This document shows positions 16,210 through 24,618 of a stretch of DNA of 64,000 bases, piece by piece. Location: NCBI RefSeq assembly GCF_003259745.1, contig NZ_QLMC01000003.1, positions 310,001 through 374,000 on the forward strand, given 5' to 3'. Position 1 is the stretch's first letter. Every line of letters starts with the position of its first letter. Source of the DNA: Larkinella arboricola (GTDB taxonomy: Bacteria > Bacteroidota > Bacteroidia > Cytophagales > Spirosomataceae). Both the position numbers and the translations under genes were made by a program. The notes under the pieces were generated by a model. That model saw nothing but the letters and a program-made list of their open reading frames with translations, was not told the origin of the DNA and made no database searches.

Positions 16210-18579
16210 TTACTTCGAGAAATTATATTGAATACCGCCTACCAGCGTCCGGGGTGCCGCCGGGGTGTAGGTGGTGCGGTCGGTGGGGTTGTTGCCGCGT
16301 GTGGCCGACGTAGCGTAAAGTTCGTTCGTCGCATTCAGCAGGTTCGCAAATACCTCAAACCGCCGGAACGGATACCCGGCCCGCAGGTTGATGACACTGA
16401 TGCCCCGCCCACCGAACGCGCCCCGGTCGTTATACGAAACCGTGTTGATCTGGTTCTGATACCACGAGCTAATCCGCTGCCATTCCGCCGAAAGCCGTAA
16501 GCCTTTGGCCCATCGGGGCTTATAAGTCAATTCCGTATTGGCAACCCAGCGTGGAGCCTGCGGCATATCAAAACCGTTGACGTTTTTTACAGCGTCCGAC
16601 GCCCGGGTACTCAGGGCAAAATGGACAAACCGGTGGAGGGCGTTCGTGCCGCCAAAACGGAAAAACCATTCGCGGGTCGGGCGATACGTCAGGCTGTACT
16701 CAATGCCGCGGTGCAGTGTTTTCCCCGCCGACTGGTAATCGGTGCTGTTGTCGGGCTGGCGGATGTTGAGCAATTCGTTGCGGCCTTCCATCTGGTACAG
16801 CGCCACGTCCAGGTAAATCTTCCGGTTCAGCAACGACGCCCAGCCGCCGATTTCGTAGTTGTTGAAATAAGCCGGTTGCAGGTTGTAGTAAAACAGCGGC
16901 TCACCCGGCTGGACGTTGGCACGTCTGGTAAAAACTGCCGTCAGACCCGGCGGAGAAAAACCCCGGCTGTAGTTACCGTAAAGCCCGCGGTCCTGCCCCA
17001 GATCATACGTTACCCCCACCTTCGGCGTAAATTGACGGTATGCTTTCCGTCCGCTGCTCTGATCGAGGTAATTGTCGTAATCGAACGTCATCTGGTCAAA
17101 CCGGCCACCCAGCGAAAGCCGTAGCGGTGGAAGTGGATTCAGGTCAAGCTGGGCGTAAACCGCCGAGTTCAGGAGGTCGGCGGCATAATTGGCGAGTTGC
17201 AGATCGGGCCGTTCCTGTACCAGCGTATACCGTTCTACCGATTTTTTGTCGGGTCGCAGTTGCGCTTCCAGGTCAATCTGGTAGGCGTTGTAGCTAGTTG
17301 GGGATGCATCCACCATCAAACCCGCCAGCAGACGGCTGTTCCAGAACGGTATTCGCTGGCTGTGCTGGGCAATGAGTCCGTAGCTCGTAAACGCGTTGAC
17401 GTTTATCTGTCCCGTTGCTTTGGTTGACCCGCTCGTCCAGCGAATGCCGTAACTCGGGTTCTGCCCAATTGAATTAGCGCGGTAAAAAGCCGTTACGTAG
17501 CTATCGGCGCCGTTTTTCCACTGGTGATCGAGCGTTAGCCGGGCGCGGGTGGCCTTCACGTTCCGGTACGTAAAATCCGATGTCGAAGTGTATTCGCGGT
17601 TATAAAAAGCAATGCTATCGACACTGCCGCCGGTCTGGGAATCATAGTCGTTGTACGCAAATGTGCCGGTTAGCCGGGTCCGGCTGGTAAAGGCGTATTC
17701 GGCCCGGGCGTTAAACGACGTTTTATCGTAGTCCGAACGGGTTTGCCAGCTATTGCGCTGCCGGGCAAAAAAGCCGCCCGCATAAATCCCGAGCTTTTTG
17801 GTCAGCATACCGCCTGCACCGTACTGAATCCGTCCGTAGTTCCACTGATCACCCTGAACGCCAATCCGAAACGTAGGTACAGCCGTAGGACGTTGCGTAA
17901 TAAGGTTAATAGCGCCCCCTACAGCCTCCGGGCCATACAGCGACGAAGCCGGGCCTTTGACAACCTCCACGGAACTGACCGCAAAGACGTTCATCTCGAT
18001 CAGCGCATTGTGGTTGAACACGCCCATCGGCCGGAGCGGCAAGCCATCTTCGAGGTACAGAAAGTAGGCAGTTGTGCCAAACGGCTGCCGAATGCCCATA
18101 CCGTGTTGCTCGTTGTTGTAATTGAGCATCACTACGCCCGGTGTTTTATTGATTAGTTCGGCCAGCAGGGTCGGCTTGGTTTCGTCGATCAGCGTGGGCG
18201 ACAGCCGGGAGATAGCCACCGGGGCTTCGGTGCGCTTCCGGGCTTCCCGGCTGGCCGTTACCACAATCGTTTGCAGGTTTTCGACTGTGGGTTCCAGAGC
18301 AATCGAAAGCGGTTTTTCGGCCAATTTTACGGTTTGCGGCTGATAGCCAACGGCTGAAATCAGGACGTTGGTAGTGATGGAAGTGAAGGAAAACTTGCCG
18401 CTGGCGTCGGTTATGGTGCCGGTGGTACGGTCTTCGGACGAGACGCTGACGCCCGCCAGGGGTTCTTTGGTTCGGGCATCGAAAACCGTACCCTGCACAC
18501 CTGATTGATGCTGACCAAGCAGCCGACAAGGAGCCATTACCACCCAAACTGTGGTAAGCAGCAGATATAGAAATTTCAT
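16210..18579 (-). CDS. TonB-dependent outer-membrane receptor of the copper/MbnPH-type locus
   Basis: A receptor of 789 aa with a signal peptide, an N-terminal carboxypeptidase-regulatory-like domain (GVQGTVFDARTKEPLAG to about residue 100), a plug domain (ARKRTEAPVAISRL, then GPASSLYGPEAVGGAINLIT) and a beta-barrel ending in GIQYNFSK. It lacks the SusC signature and no SusD partner follows, so it fits a metal or metallophore receptor rather than a glycan importer. I use the ATG at 18579; the frame to 18630 adds residues in front of the signal peptide. Its substrate is inferred from the neighbours, with copper most likely. It is followed after 20 nt by the BNR gene. Confidence 0.85.
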   Translation of the reverse strand: MKFLYLLLTTVWVVMAPCRLLGQHQSGVQGTVFDARTKEPLAGVSVSSEDRTTGTITDASGKFSFTSITTNVLISAVGYQPQTVKLAEKPLSIALEPTVENLQTIVVTASREARKRTEAPVAISRLSPTLIDETKPTLLAELINKTPGVVMLNYNNEQHGMGIRQPFGTTAYFLYLEDGLPLRPMGVFNHNALIEMNVFAVSSVEVVKGPASSLYGPEAVGGAINLITQRPTAVPTFRIGVQGDQWNYGRIQYGAGGMLTKKLGIYAGGFFARQRNSWQTRSDYDKTSFNARAEYAFTSRTRLTGTFAYNDYDSQTGGSVDSIAFYNREYTSTSDFTYRNVKATRARLTLDHQWKNGADSYVTAFYRANSIGQNPSYGIRWTSGSTKATGQINVNAFTSYGLIAQHSQRIPFWNSRLLAGLMVDASPTSYNAYQIDLEAQLRPDKKSVERYTLVQERPDLQLANYAADLLNSAVYAQLDLNPLPPLRLSLGGRFDQMTFDYDNYLDQSSGRKAYRQFTPKVGVTYDLGQDRGLYGNYSRGFSPPGLTAVFTRRANVQPGEPLFYYNLQPAYFNNYEIGGWASLLNRKIYLDVALYQMEGRNELLNIRQPDNSTDYQSAGKTLHRGIEYSLTYRPTREWFFRFGGTNALHRFVHFALSTRASDAVKNVNGFDMPQAPRWVANTELTYKPRWAKGLRLSAEWQRISSWYQNQINTVSYNDRGAFGGRGISVINLRAGYPFRRFEVFANLLNATNELYATSATRGNNPTDRTTYTPAAPRTLVGGIQYNFSK

Positions 18580-18685
18580 AAAAACGCAGGTTAAAACAAC
18601 ATGAAGACCGGACCAATGGGCGAATGCCACTAGTCAGAAAGTTGCGGAACAACAACGCCCACCGATGGGCTGCGTTATCGGCTCC

Positions 18686-19060
18686 TTAAACCCGCGGAGG
18701 CTGGAAGGGATGTGATCGTGGGGAAGAATAATTTTTTAACAGATACGTGGGCAACTTTGTTACCGTCCCCACACTTACCTGCCGAAAGCAAAAAGGCAAT
18801 GTAAGCTGAAAAAACAATTGAAAATCAGGCGTTTTCAGAACACGCTCCGTTGTGGCCTTATCCTGCTGCTCCTGCTGTGCCGTTAATTTCTTGGCCAAAT
18901 AACATTTTCCATCGCAGTGCAACTGCGGTTTGGCGCGGTTTTCGCACAGGACTTTAGCAATATAATCTTTGTTAGCATGGTAATATGCGATCGTCCCCCA
19001 CTGACTAAAAGTCGGCAGCAGTGTGGCAACTAACAGAAGGTAAGCCAGGACTGGGCGCAT
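18686..19060 (-). CDS. Small secreted or membrane-tethered CX9CX3C protein
   Basis: A 124-aa protein starting at the ATG of 19060 (MRPVLAYLLLVATLLPTFSQ, a signal or anchor). Right after it comes KDYIAKVLCENRAKPQLHCDGKC with Cys39, Cys49 and Cys53, followed by YLAKKL and a charged Gln/Lys/Glu-rich stretch. A further Cys lies in LPFCF and the tail is Pro/His-rich (SHPFQPPRV). I recall similar small proteins beside TonB receptor genes in Bacteroidota, without a named function. The spaced cysteines and tail His suggest metal binding or transfer. It is the first gene of the receptor-BNR-MbnP-MbnH run, 106 nt ahead of the receptor ATG. A TTG at 19081 is a less likely start. Confidence 0.7.
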   Translation of the reverse strand: MRPVLAYLLLVATLLPTFSQWGTIAYYHANKDYIAKVLCENRAKPQLHCDGKCYLAKKLTAQQEQQDKATTERVLKTPDFQLFFQLTLPFCFRQVSVGTVTKLPTYLLKNYSSPRSHPFQPPRV

Positions 19061-19191
19061 ACGGTTACAAAATCCGCGCAATAGTACAAAAAAATGTTAA
19101 GATGGTGGCTCAACTGCCTATTGATAAAGTAGCTGAAAATTCGTTAATTCGCATACCGACCGTATATTCTATCGCTTTTGCTTAACCAAAA

Positions 19192-20391
19192 ATGACATTA
19201 TTCCGAAATGCACTAATTTTTGGTGTGTTTAATTTATTCTGCTCTACTGGTTTCTCGCAGCTGGCGCCCGTGGAAACCGTTAGTGAGGCTTTAACACACA
19301 TTTCTTCCTCGTCTGTAAAAAGTTCGCTGAACAATCGTCAGCGCGTGTCGGTTGCGGTCGGTATGGAGCAGCAGCTCTTTCCATCGTATCTGCTGGCGCG
19401 GGCAACGATGCCCGAAAAAAGCAAAAACTACAAATTAGGCAATGGCGACGGTAACGTATCGGTGATGTTTCATAATCCGGGCCTGAATACGTCGGTTCGG
19501 GTGGAAGTGGCCCCGACTCCATTCAGTGACGCGGCCGTTTTTGAAGGCGTTTTGCAGGAAGCCGATCGGGATTACGAAATCTCGCCCCGAATTCCCTGGA
19601 ATTTTGAAAAACTGCGCGGGCTGCTGCAACCCACGCCCGTCAATTTTACGGTAACTACGTACATCGACAACGAAAAAGTAAGCCATCGTACGGTGGTAGC
19701 GACCATGCGGTCCGTCAACGATTGCCCGTACTATTGGGAAGATGACGAAACCGGCTCCGGCGACCTGGATTTGAATTACATGTACGTCGCCTACATTAAT
19801 GAAGATGATCCGGTGGTGGATGAGGTCCTGAGTCAGGCTCTGCAAAGCGACATTGTAGACGCGTTCGACGGGTATCAAACCGGTGACAAAAAGCGGGTTG
19901 ACGACCAGGTTTTCTCCATCTGGTACGCGCTTCAGAAACGCGGCATCCGCTACAGTTCAATTTCGACCAATTCAAGCACGGGCGTCTCGCCAAACCTCTA
20001 CAGCCAGCGCATCCGGAGAATTGACCAAACCTGGAATAACCGGCAGGCTAACTGCGTCGACGGCATGGTTTTGATGGCGTCCGTACTGCGTTCCATTCAT
20101 ATTGACCCCGTGCTGGTGTTGATGGCCGATCATTGCGTACTGGGCTATTACCGCGATGCCGAACACAAGGACCTCGTCTGCCTGGAAACCTCCATGATTG
20201 GTGATGTGGATTTGCGCAAAGTAATGTCGGTCCGGCGTCGGAAAGCATCCCGAAAACTATTCTCAGAAGCCCGTCAACGCGCCCAGCGGCATTACCGGAA
20301 CTCTAAAGAGTTTTTTGAGAAAGATCCGCGCTACCGGGTTATCGTGGTTGCCGACGTCCGCAAATCCGGCATCCGGCCCATCGGACGGTGA
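19192..20391 (+). CDS. Secreted transglutaminase-like protein
   Basis: A 399-aa exported protein (signal ends near TGFSQ, residue 23). The C-terminal half has the transglutaminase/cysteine-protease core: NRQANCVDGMVLMASVLRS with a candidate nucleophile Cys, then DHCVLGYY with the His, and a later acidic residue. The N-terminal half is beta-rich with no match I know. The substrate is unknown; related domains cleave or cross-link peptides, but many are structural. It is divergent from the CX9CX3C gene, and a long perfect hairpin terminates it. The tail is strongly basic (RRRKASRKLF, RQRAQRHYRN). Confidence 0.62.
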   Translation: MTLFRNALIFGVFNLFCSTGFSQLAPVETVSEALTHISSSSVKSSLNNRQRVSVAVGMEQQLFPSYLLARATMPEKSKNYKLGNGDGNVSVMFHNPGLNTSVRVEVAPTPFSDAAVFEGVLQEADRDYEISPRIPWNFEKLRGLLQPTPVNFTVTTYIDNEKVSHRTVVATMRSVNDCPYYWEDDETGSGDLDLNYMYVAYINEDDPVVDEVLSQALQSDIVDAFDGYQTGDKKRVDDQVFSIWYALQKRGIRYSSISTNSSTGVSPNLYSQRIRRIDQTWNNRQANCVDGMVLMASVLRSIHIDPVLVLMADHCVLGYYRDAEHKDLVCLETSMIGDVDLRKVMSVRRRKASRKLFSEARQRAQRHYRNSKEFFEKDPRYRVIVVADVRKSGIRPIGR

Positions 20392-20413
20392 TCACTTGAA
20401 ACCATCCTCATTT

Positions 20414-20453
20414 AAGCAAAAAAGCGGGACTGCTCAGTCCCGCTTTTTTGCTT
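20414..20453. terminator. Perfect 19-bp bidirectional terminator
   Basis: A 19-bp perfect inverted repeat, 20414-20432 against 20435-20453, has a 2-nt nominal loop, a GC core (GCGGGACTG) and A6/T6 flanks. It lies between convergent genes, so it can terminate both. Confidence 0.95.
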
Positions 20454-20469
20454 CCCTAGGTCAAGTCAG

Positions 20470-22551
20470 TTACTGAATTGCAAACTCCTTATCGTCCAGC
20501 CCCGAATTGACCACCAGCGATTGGGTTTCCATCTTCATCACCATCGGTCCAAAGTTTTGCGTTAACGTGTAGGGAAACTTCACGCCGTTCACCTCCTTGT
20601 AGTCACTGAAACCGACATTGACCGCCATGTCGCCCTGCGGAGTCTGTTCAACACTGGTGGTCTGCACTTTCAATCCGCTTTCCACGTCGTAGAAAACCGA
20701 GAATGATTTGCCCCCCAACGCTACGTCCACTTTGTAGGCATCTTTGTCGTTTACCTTCTCGGTTCCGGCCAGCGTTGTTTTTGCCCCAAAATTGCTAAAC
20801 AGCAACTCCGGGAAGAGCGATGCTTTCAGTATCTCTACTTTCGCTTCGTCGTTGGCCACATCTTTTGACTGACCGCCCCCTTCCATTTTGACCTTCGTGC
20901 CGTCGGAGGTTATTTTCTGCACCACCTGCCCCATCGCCGTTACCGACAGGATAAACTTGGTCAGTCCTTTCTGCTTCGATTCCACGTCAATTTTAGTACC
21001 CTGAATTTCGGTCGTCAGCTTCTGGGATAAGTCCGTAATTTTGGCCACGGCCTCTTTGCCTCCAATTGCTGTAAGGTATTTGCCAACCACCTGCTCGGTG
21101 GTCAGTCCGGCGGGTGTTGCGGTCGTCAGTTTACCGGCAGCCGGAGCGTCCACTTTATTACCGTTCATGTCGTAATAAACCACCTCACCAAACCGCTTCA
21201 GTTTGTCGGCTACGTCGGCGGCTTTGCCAACCACCACAATGTAGGCGTGTTCGGGATCAATGAGTTTGGACGCCGACGTCTGAATCTGCGCATCCGTTAC
21301 GGCTTCGACGTTTTTCAGGTAATTGGCAAAAAAATCGTCCGGCAGATTGTAGCGGGCGGTATTGATCGCAAATTCCGCAATGGTTTCGGGGTCTTCCAGC
21401 GTAAAAATAAAATTGCCGGTAAACGTATTTTTCGTATGGCTCAGTTCGTCCGCCGTGGGCTTCGAATCCCGGATGGCTTTCAGTTCGTTCATAAACTCGG
21501 CCACGGCACTGTCCGTTACGGCATTCCGGATGCTGGCATTGGCCCGGAACCGGCCCACCAGCCGGTCGCTCGTCAGGGACGAATAAGCGCCGTAGGTATA
21601 GCCGTGTTTCTCGCGCAGGTTGTTGAACAGACGCGCATCGCCACCACCCAGAATATCGTTGGTGAGGCTGGCCTGAATCGACTCCGTTGTATACGGTTTT
21701 AGCTGAACCGGGTGCGTAATGTACACCACCGACTGCACGGCGCTGGGCCGGTCCACCATCGCAACGATGGTTTTGGCGGGCGGCTTCGGCATTTCGTAGT
21801 TCGGTTTCGGCACTTCGCCCGGCTGCCATTTACCGAAATATTTCTCCACCATCGACCGGGCTTCTTCCGGCGTAATGTCGCCCACCACGGCCAGATAACC
21901 GATGTTGGGCCGGTAATAGGTTTCGTAAAATTTGCGGCAGTCGTCGAGCGTAATGCGGTCTACGGTTTCCTCCGAATCGGGTTCGCCGTACGGATGATCT
22001 TTGCCGTATACCAGAATGCTGCTGACGCGGCCAGCAATAGCCGCCGGGCTATCCTTCTGCGACGCCAGTCCGGATTTGGTCTGCTTTTTCAGTTTGTCCA
22101 GTTCCTCGGGCGTAAACTTCGCGTTCAGCACCACATCTGACATCAGCTCGAGCATTTTCGGCGTGTGCTTTTTCAGCGACATCGCGTAAACACCGGTTGG
22201 CGACGTGCTCAGCGTGCCACCAATGAAGTCAACGGCTTCGTCGATCTGGTCTTTGGTCCGGGTTTTGGTGCCGGTTTTGACCATCTGACCGGCAATGCTG
22301 ACATACCCCGCCTTATCGCCCTCGCGGATGGGCAGATAGTCCAGAAGCAGACTGAAAGCCACACGGGGCAGTTTGTTATTCTGCACCACGAACACTTTCA
22401 GGCCGTTGGCGAGCGTAAAGGAAACGGGTTTTCCGACCTTGATGGTGGGGGCCGGACCATCTGCCGGCAGTTTCGACCGGTCAAGCGTCTGCGCCTGGAC
22501 CGACAGACCGAGGGCGATCAGACCCGCAGCCACTATGGATTTCATTTTCAT
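20470..22551 (-). CDS. M16-family peptidase subunit lacking the zinc motif, with extra C-terminal domain
   Basis: A periplasmic protein of about 693 aa (signal MKMKSIVAAGLIALGLSVQAQ). Residues 40-450 form two M16 (pitrilysin/insulinase) domains. The HxxEH zinc motif is absent: its position reads AGYVSIAGQMVKTG. Such subunits normally pair with a catalytic one, here the next gene upstream at 24055. The last 200 residues (from GLTTEQVVGKYLTAIGG) are a separate beta-rich region resembling LolA-like lipoprotein-binding folds. The exact start is uncertain (ATG at 22560, 22551 or 22545). The gap to the partner gene is about 60-70 nt, so they probably form an operon and a heterodimer. Confidence 0.82.
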   Translation of the reverse strand: MKMKSIVAAGLIALGLSVQAQTLDRSKLPADGPAPTIKVGKPVSFTLANGLKVFVVQNNKLPRVAFSLLLDYLPIREGDKAGYVSIAGQMVKTGTKTRTKDQIDEAVDFIGGTLSTSPTGVYAMSLKKHTPKMLELMSDVVLNAKFTPEELDKLKKQTKSGLASQKDSPAAIAGRVSSILVYGKDHPYGEPDSEETVDRITLDDCRKFYETYYRPNIGYLAVVGDITPEEARSMVEKYFGKWQPGEVPKPNYEMPKPPAKTIVAMVDRPSAVQSVVYITHPVQLKPYTTESIQASLTNDILGGGDARLFNNLREKHGYTYGAYSSLTSDRLVGRFRANASIRNAVTDSAVAEFMNELKAIRDSKPTADELSHTKNTFTGNFIFTLEDPETIAEFAINTARYNLPDDFFANYLKNVEAVTDAQIQTSASKLIDPEHAYIVVVGKAADVADKLKRFGEVVYYDMNGNKVDAPAAGKLTTATPAGLTTEQVVGKYLTAIGGKEAVAKITDLSQKLTTEIQGTKIDVESKQKGLTKFILSVTAMGQVVQKITSDGTKVKMEGGGQSKDVANDEAKVEILKASLFPELLFSNFGAKTTLAGTEKVNDKDAYKVDVALGGKSFSVFYDVESGLKVQTTSVEQTPQGDMAVNVGFSDYKEVNGVKFPYTLTQNFGPMVMKMETQSLVVNSGLDDKEFAIQ

Positions 22552-22621
22552 CGAAATCATTCAATATTCGTTATCAGGATTTCTTTCTATAAGAAAAGTC
22601 TCTACTCTTAAATCGTGTCTC

Positions 22622-24055
22622 TTAGTCGCCTTTGCCTTCTTTTTTGGGCTCCATCGCTTTCGGCAGGTAGTACAACACCACCCGGTTTTCTTTCGTCAGG
22701 TATTTATTCGCAACCCGGCGCAGGTCTTCTTTCGTTACTTTGTTATACCGCTCGAGTTCGGTATTGATCAGGTTGGCGTCACCCAGATACATTTTGTAAT
22801 TGGCTAGGCTCTCGGCAATTCCGGCCACACCCGCATTTCGGTTCACGAAACTGGTTTCAATCTGATTTTTGACCTTCTGAAACTCGGCATCCGTCACCAG
22901 ATTCTTCTTCACTTTTTCGATTTCCGCATTCATTCCGGCTTCCAGGTCTTCGGCCTTAACGCCCATGTTGGCAATACCGATGGAAATAAACAAACCGGGG
23001 TCTTCGGTCGATAGCGGGAACACACCCGTCTGGACGGCTTTCTGCTGTTTATCAACCAGTTCCTTATTCATGCGCGAACTTTCACCGCCCGCCAGCAGGG
23101 TTTGCAAAACGTCCAGCGCGTAATAGTCCGGATCGCCCTGCGCCGGCATATGATAAGCCTGAAAGACGCCCGGCAGCGAAACGTTGTCGTAAACAATATC
23201 GCGAACCTCGGCTTTCTGGGCCGGCTCTTTTACATTCGGTCGATACGGTGTTTTGGTTCCCTTCGGAATTTCGCCAAAGTACTTCTCAATCAGCTTTTTG
23301 GTTTCATCCGGATTAATGTCTCCGGCGATGGACAGAATGGCGTTCTGCGGGATGTAAAACTCTTTATAAAAGTCCCGGAACTCGTCGATTTTGGCCGCAT
23401 TCAGGTCTTCCATCGAACCAATAGGCGCCCATTTATACGGGTGAACCTTGTAAGCATGACTCAGCACCTGCGGAAAAAAACTGCCGTATGGCTGGTTCTC
23501 ATACCGTTGCCGCCGTTCTTCCTTCACCACTTCGCGCTGGGTTTCTACGCCTTTCTCATCCACCTTGGCGTGCAGCAACCGCTCCGACTCCAGGTAAAGG
23601 CCGAGTTCGAGCTTGTTGGACGGCAAAATTTCATAATAGAAGGTACGGTCGTTGGACGTGTTGGCGTTCAACTGCCCACCAGCGGCTTTAACGATTTTCA
23701 TGTATTCGCCCCGCTTGATGTTATCGGAGCCTTCAAACATCAGGTGTTCGAAGAAGTGCGCGAAACCCGACCGGCCCGGTTGTTCGTTTTTCGAACCGAC
23801 ATGGTACATCATCGTGACGGCTACCAGGGGCGTCGTGTTGTCCTGATGCAAAATAACGTGCAACCCGTTTGGCAGATCGTATTCGGTGAATTTGATACGC
23901 GGAGCGGTTTGGTCCGCCGTTGTTGTCGCTGCCTTCTTTGGAGCCGCTGCGGCCGGTTTTGGCGCGGGCCGGGGAGCGGGTTTCTTGGGCGTTTGCGCCA
24001 CAGCCGACCAGAACAGGCACTGGCTCAACGCAACATAAAGCACGGTTTTTTTCAT
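22622..24055 (-). CDS. M16-family zinc peptidase, catalytic subunit
   Basis: A 477-aa exported protease. The signal peptide is followed by a Lys/Pro/Ala-rich linker (residues 22-48), then the inverted zinc motif HFFEH (His100, Glu103, His104) and the downstream Glu in the EVVKEERRQR region near residue 177. These proteases degrade small peptides or clip periplasmic substrates. It is half-size, as expected when a second inactive subunit is supplied by the downstream gene. The linker may tether it near the envelope. The promoter element TATATTTG lies 53 nt upstream. Confidence 0.88.
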   Translation of the reverse strand: MKKTVLYVALSQCLFWSAVAQTPKKPAPRPAPKPAAAAPKKAATTTADQTAPRIKFTEYDLPNGLHVILHQDNTTPLVAVTMMYHVGSKNEQPGRSGFAHFFEHLMFEGSDNIKRGEYMKIVKAAGGQLNANTSNDRTFYYEILPSNKLELGLYLESERLLHAKVDEKGVETQREVVKEERRQRYENQPYGSFFPQVLSHAYKVHPYKWAPIGSMEDLNAAKIDEFRDFYKEFYIPQNAILSIAGDINPDETKKLIEKYFGEIPKGTKTPYRPNVKEPAQKAEVRDIVYDNVSLPGVFQAYHMPAQGDPDYYALDVLQTLLAGGESSRMNKELVDKQQKAVQTGVFPLSTEDPGLFISIGIANMGVKAEDLEAGMNAEIEKVKKNLVTDAEFQKVKNQIETSFVNRNAGVAGIAESLANYKMYLGDANLINTELERYNKVTKEDLRRVANKYLTKENRVVLYYLPKAMEPKKEGKGD

Positions 24056-24107
24056 AAAATGGTTACTAGAATGGAGAATAGGTTGATTCCGGCAATCCGG
24101 CCTTTAC

Positions 24108-24115
24108 CAAATATA
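24108..24115 (-). promoter_or_regulatory. -7 promoter element for the M16 peptidase operon
   Basis: The minus strand reads TATATTTG, an exact match to TAnnTTTG, 53 nt before the ATG at 24055. A clear -33 TTG at ideal spacing is not seen. Confidence 0.5.
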
Positions 24116-24294
24116 CAATTGTTTTTTTTCGCGTAAATGGTCTTCCCTAAAGCCGAATGTTAAAGTTTGTCAAAAGGCTGAAAGTGAGGGATGAGCGGCA
24201 AACGTGGCCGTTTTTTTGAGGTAGCTAAAATGGTGATTAATCCGGCAACCGGTATTTTTACGAAACGTATCGTTGGCCCTTTAGAAATCAGATT

Positions 24295-24618
24295 ATGATC
24301 GTAGTTCGTGTCCCGTTTTTATGGGTGAGTGGCATGGCCTTATTTCCGTTTGTTCTGGTACGGACGAAACGGCCGGACGCGGTATTGCTCCACCACGAAC
24401 GCATTCACCTGCGGCAGCAGCTGGAACTGGGCATCGTGCCGTTTTACGTCTGGTACCTGGCAGAATACCTCATTCGGCGCTGGCAGTACGGAGATCATTA
24501 TACGGCCTACCGCAACATCAGCTTTGAGCGCGAAGCCTTTGAGAATGAGTGCAATCTGACGTACTGGAAAACCCGCCAATGGTACGGTTTCTGGAAATAC
24601 CGTACCCGTAGACTTTAA
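24295..24618 (+). CDS. Small HExxH protein of unknown function
   Basis: A 107-aa protein with a hydrophobic N-terminus (VPFLWVSGMALFPFVLV) and the zinc-peptidase-like motif HHERIHLRQQ (HERIH at residues 34-38), then an aromatic helix (VPFYVWYLAEYLI) and FEREAFENE, where a Glu could be a third ligand. It looks like the minimal core of a gluzincin-type metallopeptidase tied to the membrane. I do not recognise a named family. Its stop overlaps the stop of the convergent antiporter gene by 4 nt (TTAA), so it is tightly packed. Activity is not proven. Confidence 0.7.
   Translation: MIVVRVPFLWVSGMALFPFVLVRTKRPDAVLLHHERIHLRQQLELGIVPFYVWYLAEYLIRRWQYGDHYTAYRNISFEREAFENECNLTYWKTRQWYGFWKYRTRRL

Noticed and set aside
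13072-19060. Search for a methanobactin precursor (mbnA) or MbnB/MbnC
   Set aside because: No small Cys-containing precursor-like frame with a core peptide, and no MbnB/C-like gene, is visible beside MbnP/MbnH, so a methanobactin biosynthetic cluster is not claimed.
23102-24136. Long plus-strand frame (344 codons) opposite the catalytic M16 gene
   Set aside because: The opposite strand encodes a protein with signal peptide and HFFEH motif. The long antisense frame has no domain and reflects codon composition.
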